A DNA stretch of 64,000 bases from Cytophagales bacterium (GTDB taxonomy: Bacteria > Bacteroidota > Bacteroidia > Cytophagales > Flammeovirgaceae), in contig JANWWC010000004.1 in NCBI GenBank assembly GCA_025056215.1, forward strand, positions 62,001 to 126,000. Reading direction: 5' to 3'. Shown one piece after another: positions 34,610 through 42,676 of the stretch. The notes beneath the pieces are model-generated. The model was not told where the DNA came from, searched no databases, and saw only the letters and a program-made list of their open reading frames with translations. The position numbers were made by a program, and so were the translations under genes. Each line of letters opens with the position of its first letter. The first letter of the stretch is position 1.

Positions 34610-35854
34610 GTGGATTTGTTCGATAAGTTGCTAGTAGATAAAGGTCCTTTGGGCAGACACTCTGCAATTGCTCACGGATATTACATGTTTCCGAAGTTAG
34701 AGGGTGAAATTGGTGCTCGCATGAAGTTTAGAGGACGCGAAATGCTCGTATGGAGTCTCAATAATTATTTAGGATTAGCCAATCACCCAGAAGTTAGGAA
34801 AGCTGATACAGAAGCTACTGCGAAATACGGTCTTGCTTATCCAATGGGAGCGCGCATGATGTCGGGAAACTCTACGATTCTTGAAGAATTTGAAGATCAA
34901 CTGAGCGATTTTGTAGGGAAACCTGCTACAATGGTGCTTAACTATGGCTATCAAGGCATCGCTTCTGTAATAGATGCGTTGTTAGATAGAAAAGATGTAG
35001 TAGTATACGATTCAGAGTGCCATGCGTGCATTATTGATGGATTGAAAATGTTTATCGGAAAACGTTATGTCTTTCCGCACAATGATATTGAAAAATGTGA
35101 AAAACAGCTTCAGCGCGCTACCAAGCTCGCCAATCAACAGGGTGGAGGTGTTTTAGTGATTACAGAAGGAGTTTTTGGAATGCTCGGTGACCAAGGAAAA
35201 CTGCGCGAAATTGTAGAGCTTAAAAAGAAATATCAATTTCGTTTGATGGTAGACGACGCTCACGGGTTTGGAACGATGGGTAAAAATGGCATTGGAACAG
35301 GGGAAGAGCAAGGGGTTATGGACGAAATCGATATTTATTTTTCTACCTTTGCCAAAGCAATGGCAAGCATCGGGGCTTTTGTTTCGAGTACGGAGCCTGT
35401 AATTGATTACTTGCGCTACAATACGCGTTCCCAAATATTTGCTAAAACTTTGCCTATGCCTATTGTAATCGGCAACATGAAACGCCTCGAACTCTTGCGT
35501 TCACAACCGCAATTGCGGGAGCAATTATGGACTGTCGTAAGAGCTTTGCAGAATGGTTTGCGTGAAAAAGGATTTAATTTAGGGAAAACAGAATCTCCTG
35601 TTACTCCTGTTTTTTTAAGTGGAGGTACAAACGAAGCCGCTAATCTGATTATGGATTTACGGGAGTACTACAATATTTTCTGTTCTGCTGTAATTTATCC
35701 TGTAGTGCCTAAAGATGTAATTATGTTGAGGTTAATTCCTACAGCTGTACATACTTTGGCAGATGTGGAAGAAACTATCAATGCTTTCGCAGCAGTTTCT
35801 GATAAACTCAAAAGTGGCTATTACGCTACCAAAGAGTTTCAACCGGCTCAGTAG
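34610..35854 (+). CDS. Alpha-oxoamine synthase (serine palmitoyltransferase / cysteate acyltransferase / KBL-like)
   Basis: The 414-residue PLP enzyme begins at GTG (34610). It shows SLNNYLGLANHPEV, YGLAYPMGARMMSGN, YDSECHACIIDGLK, MVDDAHGFGTMGKNGIG (PLP aspartate-histidine) and the PLP-lysine motif YFSTFAKAMASIGAF. This is the alpha-oxoamine synthase family, which condenses an amino acid with an acyl thioester. Bacteroidota members include serine palmitoyltransferase for sphingolipids and the cysteate acyltransferase of sulfonolipids, which are linked to gliding in Cytophaga relatives; 2-amino-3-ketobutyrate ligase is a third option. Sequence alone does not decide, but with T9SS genes nearby a lipid role is attractive. 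Confidence 0.85.
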   Translation: MDLFDKLLVDKGPLGRHSAIAHGYYMFPKLEGEIGARMKFRGREMLVWSLNNYLGLANHPEVRKADTEATAKYGLAYPMGARMMSGNSTILEEFEDQLSDFVGKPATMVLNYGYQGIASVIDALLDRKDVVVYDSECHACIIDGLKMFIGKRYVFPHNDIEKCEKQLQRATKLANQQGGGVLVITEGVFGMLGDQGKLREIVELKKKYQFRLMVDDAHGFGTMGKNGIGTGEEQGVMDEIDIYFSTFAKAMASIGAFVSSTEPVIDYLRYNTRSQIFAKTLPMPIVIGNMKRLELLRSQPQLREQLWTVVRALQNGLREKGFNLGKTESPVTPVFLSGGTNEAANLIMDLREYYNIFCSAVIYPVVPKDVIMLRLIPTAVHTLADVEETINAFAAVSDKLKSGYYATKEFQPAQ

Positions 35855-36188
35855 TCCATCTTGTATGTTGTTTTGATGAGAAACTTTTCTCGATCTAGAA
35901 ATCGAGAAAGGAGAGGCTATCTTTTGTTCTTAAAAACTTCAGCTGTGCAAGAGACTCATCGAAATCAAAAATTTATAGGGAGATTAAAAGTAACAATATC
36001 GACGCTTGCTTTGTTGTAGCTAGTAAGCATTAGCTGAATGGAAAGACTTATGAAGCGGTGAGAGCTTTGAACTTTTTTAAATGAGCATATTAATTTCGGA
36101 AAGGATATGCTTTTCTTCGAAAAATTATAAATGGAATTTCTGTTGTATGAGAAATTTTTCTGGCTTTACATCGCAAGAATTGATAAGT

Positions 36189-36565
36189 TTATTTATACTT
36201 ATTTGTTGTTTGGCTTGCTCTAAGCTTATTTTGATTAGAGCGCAAATTATAGTTTTGAAAAATAAGTCTCTTTAAACAAAAGAGAGAAATCATGAGAATA
36301 GTTTGGAGCGAAATAATTGTAAGTTTTCTCGAGAAATAATAACTGATGGTAAGAGGAAACTCGGCAAAATTGAAAACTTCTTTGTAAATCTCGGGAAAAT
36401 AATATAAAGAACAATATATCTGAGTGCCAGCTCTCAAAGTTCTTAAATAGATAGTAGGAAATAATGCTTGGCGATGCCCGTGTTGATATGAAGCGCGATA
36501 ACTCTCTCTAAACCTGCGTATACATCAGCAAGTATTTTTTGAGCATGAAAATCTATTTTCGAAGT
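36189..36565 (-). pseudogene. Possible remnant of an unidentified gene
   Basis: On the minus strand one frame reads IDFHAQKILADVYAGLERV and continues INTGIAKHYF (36565 to about 36443) and stops; the next frame, starting before 36437, continues with LRTLRAGTQIYCSLYYF and PEIYKEVFNFAEFPL to 36189. The two pieces join smoothly if one frameshift near 36445 is allowed. Codon choice looks coding-like, but I recognise no family, there is no clear start, and the reading is by eye only. Confidence 0.25.
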
Positions 36566-37024
36566 TATGTTCCGATTTCAAGTAATGATCCTATTTTTTT
36601 ATGTATCAAAATCGACCCAGATGTTTTAAAGTATGTTTGTAGAGTTGTTGTTTAGCTAAAAAAGTTATGTATGTACTGGATTTTATTCTTTTAAAGCCCA
36701 ATATTTTTATAAGAAATCTGTAATAATACCATTGCCCAATTGAAAGCAGATGTTGCCAGGCTGTATTAACCAAACCTGTTTACTAAGTCTTCCAATTTCA
36801 AAAAAATGAATATTTTAAAATAAAGTACTGATTTACAGATGGTTTATTTTTTATTTTTATTTATGATTATAGATAACATTTCAGAAAGCTGGCAATATCA
36901 TATAATATTGCTGTAGCTTTAAAAGCTTTCAGAAGTGAACGATTTTTTTTAAAATTTGCTTGCATAATGGTAGTTCCTCTATGCTAGCAAGCTGCACTAC
37001 TAGGAGATGCTCGCACAGTATCAA

Positions 37025-37135
37025 ACTACTAAACCTAAGTGCGAAATTTATGTAGCTTATCTGATTGATTTACCATTTAGTAGTATTATATTGGACCTTG
37101 CTGCATGTGCAATTTATAAATGCTCAACTACTAAA
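37025..37135 (+). promoter_or_regulatory. Switch-like trio of complementary 9-mers before gcvT
   Basis: ACTACTAAA (37025-37033), its complement TTTAGTAGT (37076-37084) and ACTACTAAA again (37127-37135) are spaced by exactly 42 bases each. The central element can pair with either copy but not both, as in riboswitch-type alternatives. A 36957-36992 hairpin candidate (GCTTGC/GCAAGC) lies just upstream and a terminator just downstream. Confidence 0.4.
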
Positions 37136-37167
37136 AATAAAAAGATAAATAGGTTTCTTTCAAAAAG

Positions 37168-37193
37168 AGAGGTATTCAAATGCCTCTTTTTTT
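37168..37193 (+). terminator. Intrinsic terminator about 50 nt before gcvT
   Basis: Stem AGAGGTAT/ATGCCTCT (8 bp, one G-T pair), 4-base loop, followed by seven T. No gene precedes it on the plus strand for over 1.2 kb, so it ends either an unannotated RNA or the gcvT leader itself. Confidence 0.75.
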
Positions 37194-37241
37194 CTTGTAA
37201 ACTGTCAAGTTTTTAAGATTTTTGAGAGCAATTCGAATGTT

Positions 37242-38324
37242 ATGAAAAAGCTCGTTCTTGATTCGTGGCATCGTCAGATCGGTGCTAAAATGGTAGCCTT
37301 TGCAGGTTTTGAAATGCCTATCCGTTATGGTTCTGAAATAGAAGAACATCGCGCTGTTCGCCAAAATGTAGGTATTTTCGATATTTCTCACATGGGAGAG
37401 TTTGTTGTAATAGGAAAATACGCGCTCGATTTTTTGCAAAAAGTTACTTCCAATAATGTAGCAAAATTGTACAATGGCAAAGTTCAATATTCTTGTTTTC
37501 TAAATGAAAATGGAGGAATTGTAGACGACTTACTCGTGTATCGCTTACAGGAAAATAAATATTTGTTAGTAGTAAATGCCGCAAATATAGAAAAAGATTG
37601 GCAACATCTGATGAGCTATCTACCGAGTGACAAAGAAGTAATTCTTCAAAACATATCTGACGAAACTTGTTTGTTTGCTTTACAAGGTCCTAATGCGCAA
37701 AATGTGTTGCAACCTTTGGTAAATGTGTCATTATCAAATCTGGCGTATTATACTTTTGTTGTTACTGAAATGGCGGGAATTCCTGATATTCTTATTTCGG
37801 CTACAGGCTATACGGGAGCAGGAGGGTTTGAGATATGCGTTCCTAATCAGTATGCTGAAACGATTTGGACAAAAATCATTGAAAGTGGAAAAAGATTTCA
37901 TCTTCAACCTATCGGACTAGGAGCTCGCGATACGCTTCGCTTAGAAAAAGGGTATTGTTTGTATGGAAATGATATTGATGAGACTACCTCGCCTTTAGAG
38001 GCTGGATTGAGTTGGATAGTTTCTTTTCAAAAAGAGTTTATAGGAAAGGAAACTCTTTTACAACAGCAACGGGATGGCCTTCAGCGCAAGTTGGTAGGTT
38101 TTGTAATGAAAGAAAAAGCGATTCCGAGAGCTCATTACTTGATATGTGATTCCACAGGAAAATCAATTGGTCGTGTAACTTCTGGCAGTCTTTCGCCTAC
38201 TTTAGGGTATGGAATAGGATTAGGATATGTGCAAAAACCATTTGATGAAATAGGTACTCAGATATTGATTCGGATTCGAAATAATTTTCATCAAGCGCAA
38301 GTTTGTCAGTTGCCTTTTTTATAA
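37242..38324 (+). CDS. gcvT: Aminomethyltransferase, glycine cleavage T protein
   Basis: GcvT transfers the methylene group from the aminomethyl-lipoyl H protein to tetrahydrofolate. Visible segments are HRQIGAKMVAFAGFEMPI, EHRAVRQNVGIFDISHMGE, VQYSCFLNENGGIVDDLLVY, ALQGPNAQ, GYTGAGGFEICV and ARDTLRLEKGYCLYGND, all diagnostic. The 360-residue length is normal. The gene stands alone: gcvH and gcvP are not in the window, and a terminator and possible switch precede it, so it may have its own regulation. Confidence 0.96.
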   Translation: MKKLVLDSWHRQIGAKMVAFAGFEMPIRYGSEIEEHRAVRQNVGIFDISHMGEFVVIGKYALDFLQKVTSNNVAKLYNGKVQYSCFLNENGGIVDDLLVYRLQENKYLLVVNAANIEKDWQHLMSYLPSDKEVILQNISDETCLFALQGPNAQNVLQPLVNVSLSNLAYYTFVVTEMAGIPDILISATGYTGAGGFEICVPNQYAETIWTKIIESGKRFHLQPIGLGARDTLRLEKGYCLYGNDIDETTSPLEAGLSWIVSFQKEFIGKETLLQQQRDGLQRKLVGFVMKEKAIPRAHYLICDSTGKSIGRVTSGSLSPTLGYGIGLGYVQKPFDEIGTQILIRIRNNFHQAQVCQLPFL

Positions 38325-38753
38325 GAATTTTGAATTTTGATCATCTTAAGAAAATAATTTGGAAAGATACAAGCCAAAAAGCTTAGCATTGGCTACAAGT
38401 TTAGGTTTTTACAAGTATTATTCTGTTGTGATGAGTTTTTAGTTTGATATGCAGTCGATTAGCTTGGAAATTTTGGCTCATCAACAAGTATAAGTAATTG
38501 ACTACGTTTTGTTATGCTTTTCAACTTTTGTTATATGGTCTTTTTTGAAAGGAAAAATCTCAGAAAGCTGTATCCTTTAAAATTTTGGTAAGCAACTTGC
38601 AAAGTTTCTTCAAATTAAATTTTCATGAGGCAAGAAATTTTTCTTATCAACTTCTGTGCATTATCTTTAACAATTTTCTGGCACTTTGTGGAGGGGTTGT
38701 TATTTTATGTTTCGTTATTTGATTATCGAATGTAAAACATCCTTAGAATTTTT
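38325..38753. other. 430-nt interval between convergent gcvT and the oxidase subunit gene
   Basis: AT-rich, no gene seen on either strand. It holds a small inverted repeat AGCCAA/TTGGCT (38372-38394) without a T-run, so no clear terminator was found for either gene. Confidence 0.55.
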
Positions 38754-39380
38754 TCAGAAAGAAATAAGAAAGTAAACAAATAAAAATATCCAAAGAGCGT
38801 CTAAGAAATGCCAATATTGGCATAGCATTTTGATTTTTAATTTTTCATAAGGGCTTGTGATGAGTATCAAATATTTTACTGGGTCTTTGAGCATTTGGAG
38901 AACGGTTCTGTATTCGAGAAAGAGAAAGATGATTCCTCCTATCAAATGCAAAGCGTGAAGACCAGAAATCAAATATAAATAAGCGCCAGATGCTTTTCCT
39001 ATTAAAAAAATACCAGATTTTTGAAGTTCCAACCACCCTAGAAATTGAGTGGCACAAAAACTTATTCCTAATAACAAAGTAATTCCTAAGAGATGTTTGA
39101 CTTGTTCTATTTTTTCTGATTCAAAAGCTTTTCTCGACTTGCGCAAAAACCAGCTACTCGACATAATTAGAAGAGTGCTGATGATAAAAGCGACAGGAAA
39201 CTGCTTATATTCAAAACCCTGCAAGCGCAAGCGAGTAAAGGTAAACGCTACTAACAGAACACTAAATAAAAGCCCGATTCCTATGATAAACAGATATAAA
39301 AGCATTTGATGGGCGTGCATTGACTCAAGTTGATGTACCAACGTAGTCTTTTGCTTTTTAGGAGGTTGACATGTCATCAT
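38754..39380 (-). CDS. Heme-copper oxidase subunit III (CoxC/CyoC-type), orphan
   Basis: The 208-residue protein has five or more membrane helices and the subunit III pattern FPVAFIISTLLIMSSSWFLRKS, GITLLLGISFCATQFLGWLEL, GAYLYLISGLHALHLIGGIIFL and the C-terminal YWHFLDALWIFLFVYFL. These are signatures of subunit III of aa3- or bo3-type oxidases. No subunit I or II of that class lies beside it; the window's other oxidase (61.8-64 kb) is of cbb3 type, which has no subunit III. It is therefore an orphan or belongs with genes elsewhere. Confidence 0.85.
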   Translation of the reverse strand: MMTCQPPKKQKTTLVHQLESMHAHQMLLYLFIIGIGLLFSVLLVAFTFTRLRLQGFEYKQFPVAFIISTLLIMSSSWFLRKSRKAFESEKIEQVKHLLGITLLLGISFCATQFLGWLELQKSGIFLIGKASGAYLYLISGLHALHLIGGIIFLFLEYRTVLQMLKDPVKYLILITSPYEKLKIKMLCQYWHFLDALWIFLFVYFLISF

Positions 39381-39461
39381 TAGCTTTTCGATTTCTATTG
39401 TAAACTTAGCTGAAGTTGGAATTGTTTAAGCATTTGTGTAGAATTTTTATTTAAATTTTTT

Positions 39462-39469
39462 TAGATTTG
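39462..39469 (+). promoter_or_regulatory. Predicted -7 element for the hybrid kinase gene
   Basis: TAGATTTG matches TAnnTTTG and lies 25 nt before the ATG at 39494. A TTTG at 39433-39436 is 25 bases upstream, a long spacing. Confidence 0.38.
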
Positions 39470-39493
39470 TTTAAGAAGATTTTTTAGTTTAGT

Positions 39494-42400
39494 ATGGACA
39501 CACTGATTCAGCCTATTTTCCAAGAAATTCTTAATACTGCCTCTGACCTAATCTTTGTGTTTGATGAAAATGGAAAAATTTTGTTTGTTAACAATGCTTG
39601 GAAAAATACTTTAGGTTACACTCAAAAGGATATAGAGAACTTATCACTAGAAAAAATTACGGCAGTAGGTTATAAATTGCGAACAGGAGTAGCCACCATA
39701 CAAGCTGAACGATATGGCGTTTGCCAAGATTTTCATACCGTGCTGATTGCTAAAAACAAGCGCAAAGTTACGTTAATGGGTTCTATATACTGCAAACTTC
39801 CCGAAACAGAAGACGAACCGTTGATTTTTCGCGCCATGCTTTCTAACAAAACTGAAAAATTGCGAGCAGAAACTCTACAAAATCTCTATTACAAGATTTC
39901 TAAATTAATTGAAAGCGGCGTCGGCTTGCCAGAACTATACTCTAAACTGTACCAAGAACTCGAACAAATCTTGCCTATAGATAGCTTTATAGTAGGAATT
40001 TTTGATGAAAAACGCGCTTCAGTACAGTACCCTTTTTATGTGAGCTCTGTGTACTCTCAAGAGCAGGGCGTACAAGGTGAAAAGTTTATTGAATATGCTG
40101 CTTTTACATTCGAACGTCCGATGTTTTTGTACGAAGAGTATATCAAAGAAATTTGCCGCAAACACTCTATTAAATTATTGTTTCCGCCTGCAAAAGTGTG
40201 GTTAGGGGTTCCGTTGGTGATAGATAAAAAGCACATCGGTATTTTGATACTTCAATCTTTTCGGAAGCGAGAAGATTATTCCAAAAGAGATTTAGAAATT
40301 TTGCAATTCATTTCCAGTCAGTTAGCTAGTGCAGTTCTCCGCTATCAGAACGAAGAAAAAATACGCGCACAAGCTGCTCGCCTGAAAGCAATTTTTGAAA
40401 GTGGTTCTCATCTGATGTGGTCGCTCGATAGGAACGGAAATCTTACCAGTTTCAACGAAAATTTTAAAAAATTGCTTAACAGTTTATATCGCATCGAAAA
40501 CCTTGAAAATGGTGTCAATCTTCTCAAAATTATTGGAAAAGAAAGAAGTCATCAAGAGGTTTTATTGAAGTGGATTCATCATTATCGGCTTGCTTTTGCT
40601 GATTTGGCTCAGCAGTTTGAATTTAAGTTTGTAAGGGAAACACAAAAAGAAAGCTGGTGGGAGGTTTATCTCAATCCTATTTATGATAGAAACGGACAAG
40701 TAGCTGAAGTATCTGCTGTAGCCCACGATATTACGCAAAAAAAAATTACAGAACTTATTTTAGCAGAAAGCGAGTTGAAGTTTAGAAGTATTTTTGAGTC
40801 TTTCCAAGATGTGTATTTTCGAACAAATATCGAAGGAGTAATAAATATGGTAAGTCCTTCGGTATCTGAGTTGTTGGGAGAACCTCCTTCGGAGGTTATT
40901 GGTAGAAATATTCTGAGTTTCGTAGCATCTGACGTGAACGTAGAAGAGCTCATGAAACAACTTTTTACATTAGGTAATGTGCGCAACTACGAAAGTGCTG
41001 TGCGTTTAGCAGATGGTACTATCAAAAACGTAATTTCTAACTTTCGACTTATTTACGATGAAAAAGGTCAGTTAGCTGGAGTAGAGGGAGTGGCACGAGA
41101 TATTACAGAGCTCAAGAGTGCAATAGAGCAAATTCGTTTAGCAAAGGAAGAAGCAGAGCGTTCTTTAGAAGTCAAAAAAAGATTTCTTTCCAATATGAGC
41201 CATGAAATTCGCACACCGATGAATGGTATTATTGGCATGCTCGAATTGTTGAATAATTCTGAGCTAAGTGCTACCCAACAAGAATATGTTAAAACGATTC
41301 GCACTTCTTCAGAAACTCTTCTCAACATACTCAACGATATATTAGACCTTTCCAAGATAGAAGCCGGCAAAATGGAGGTGCGTGCGCGCTCTGTATGTTT
41401 GCGTGAAACACTCGATAAGCTTATTGCGCTCTTTCGTCAGAGAGCGTTGGAGCAGGATACAGAAATGTACTATGAAATGGAACATAGCATTCCATCTTTC
41501 ATTCTAACAGATGAAACGAGATTGTTACAAATTCTATCAAATCTTACTTCTAACGCTATTAAGTTTACGCAAAATGGAAAAGTGATCATTCGAGTGCGCT
41601 TACAATTGGCAGAGCCTCCCCAAATAAAGTTGCGTTTCGAGGTAGAAGATACGGGTTTAGGAATTTCTCCTGAAAAACTAAACCTTTTGTTCAAACAATT
41701 TAGCCAACTGCATCACGATACCTATACTAAAGCACAAAGCGGAACAGGACTCGGATTAGCCATTTCTAAAGAACTCGTCGAATTACTTGGGGGAGAAATA
41801 GGAGTTGTTTCAGAGGAAGGAAAAGGAAGTACTTTTTGGTTTACTATCCTTACGCAAGAAGCCTCGCCAGAGCAAACCACCGTAAAAGAGCAAGTGAAAC
41901 CCAACATTGTATTTTCGCATCATCCTTCTGTTTTGATTGTAGATGATAATGTGGTAAACCTTCGTGTAGCAGAAGGCATGTTAGTACAAGCAGGTTGCAA
42001 GGTATTTACTGCTTCGAGCGGACAAAAAGCTATTGACTTGTTAAGTGCTGTTCATTTTGACATAGTGTTTATGGATATTCAGATGCCTCATATGGATGGA
42101 ATTGAGGCCACGCAGCGCATCAAATCAATGAAACTTCCTATTTGTCCTCCTATTATTGCCATGACAGCGTTTTCGATGGTAGAAGAAAGAGAAATGTTTT
42201 TGAAAGCGGGCATGGATGACTATATCGCTAAGCCGATTACTCAGGAAGCTATTTTAGAAAAAGTTGAAAAATGGACGCAGCCGCAACAACTCTATTTATC
42301 GCAAAATGTTTCTTCTGTTATTTCGTTGGGCGATGCTGTGTTAGATAAGCAGATCTTTGAAAATATGCAAAAATATGGAGACCAAGAATTTGTAAGAGGA

Positions 42401-42676
42401 ATTTATGAAGACTTTATGCGTGAATCAGAACAAATAGTAGTAGAAATACGAGAATTGCTCCGTTCTACGGACGATTCGCGCCTTAAATCGCTTTTGCACA
42501 GTCTTAAAGGAACTGCTGCCACCTTAGGAGCGCAGCGCATTGCTCAGTGTGCAGCTACGTGGGAACATCTTATTAGAAGTGGACAAAATTACAAAATTGA
42601 AAGTCAGTACAAACATTTGTATTATGAGCTGATGAGCTTTAAATCACATTTAGCCTACGTATTGGCGCATCAATAG
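39494..42676 (+). CDS. Hybrid sensor histidine kinase: PAS-GAF-PAS-PAS-HisKA-HATPase-REC-Hpt
   Basis: The 1060-residue soluble protein begins with a PAS domain (about 10-125), a GAF domain (135-285), a divergent PAS (295-415) and another PAS (425-540), each followed by a HDIT/RDIT-type exit. The kinase core has SNMSHEIRTPMNGIIGMLEL with phosphoacceptor His570, an N-box around NLTSNAIKFT, DTGLGIS and GTGLGLAIS. A receiver follows (VLIVDDNV, phospho-Asp861 in FMDIQMP) and an Hpt domain ends the protein (LLHSLKGTAATLGA, His1002). It is a full phosphorelay in one chain, with no membrane segments. Its stop is immediately followed by the convergent M14 peptidase stop. Confidence 0.95.
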   Translation: MDTLIQPIFQEILNTASDLIFVFDENGKILFVNNAWKNTLGYTQKDIENLSLEKITAVGYKLRTGVATIQAERYGVCQDFHTVLIAKNKRKVTLMGSIYCKLPETEDEPLIFRAMLSNKTEKLRAETLQNLYYKISKLIESGVGLPELYSKLYQELEQILPIDSFIVGIFDEKRASVQYPFYVSSVYSQEQGVQGEKFIEYAAFTFERPMFLYEEYIKEICRKHSIKLLFPPAKVWLGVPLVIDKKHIGILILQSFRKREDYSKRDLEILQFISSQLASAVLRYQNEEKIRAQAARLKAIFESGSHLMWSLDRNGNLTSFNENFKKLLNSLYRIENLENGVNLLKIIGKERSHQEVLLKWIHHYRLAFADLAQQFEFKFVRETQKESWWEVYLNPIYDRNGQVAEVSAVAHDITQKKITELILAESELKFRSIFESFQDVYFRTNIEGVINMVSPSVSELLGEPPSEVIGRNILSFVASDVNVEELMKQLFTLGNVRNYESAVRLADGTIKNVISNFRLIYDEKGQLAGVEGVARDITELKSAIEQIRLAKEEAERSLEVKKRFLSNMSHEIRTPMNGIIGMLELLNNSELSATQQEYVKTIRTSSETLLNILNDILDLSKIEAGKMEVRARSVCLRETLDKLIALFRQRALEQDTEMYYEMEHSIPSFILTDETRLLQILSNLTSNAIKFTQNGKVIIRVRLQLAEPPQIKLRFEVEDTGLGISPEKLNLLFKQFSQLHHDTYTKAQSGTGLGLAISKELVELLGGEIGVVSEEGKGSTFWFTILTQEASPEQTTVKEQVKPNIVFSHHPSVLIVDDNVVNLRVAEGMLVQAGCKVFTASSGQKAIDLLSAVHFDIVFMDIQMPHMDGIEATQRIKSMKLPICPPIIAMTAFSMVEEREMFLKAGMDDYIAKPITQEAILEKVEKWTQPQQLYLSQNVSSVISLGDAVLDKQIFENMQKYGDQEFVRGIYEDFMRESEQIVVEIRELLRSTDDSRLKSLLHSLKGTAATLGAQRIAQCAATWEHLIRSGQNYKIESQYKHLYYELMSFKSHLAYVLAHQ

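Larger units (their letters stand above)
35855..37241. other. 1.4 kb gene-poor stretch with an inverted repeat, a decayed frame and a regulatory-looking 3' end
   Basis: No intact gene was found. Just after the synthase gene is a 24-base inverted repeat TTTCTCGAT/ATCGAGAAA (35886-35909) without a T-run. A plus-strand stretch near 35985-36060 reads like decayed coding sequence, and a minus-strand pair of frames (36189-36565) does too. The 3' 250 bases hold complementary elements and a terminator (listed separately). The remainder is AT-rich with no visible feature. Confidence 0.6.

Noticed and set aside
35886-35909. Terminator after the oxoamine synthase
   Set aside because: Good inverted repeat but no T-run follows, so it is only noted as a repeat.
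36081-36275. 64-residue plus-strand frame
   Set aside because: No recognisable motif or convincing start; it overlaps the better, but still weak, decayed minus-strand reading.
36950-37240. Glycine riboswitch before gcvT
   Set aside because: The conserved glycine-aptamer cores were not seen; only alternative pairing and a terminator are supported.
38845-39057. Second frame inside the oxidase subunit gene
   Set aside because: Same strand, other frame of a well-recognised subunit III; shadow.
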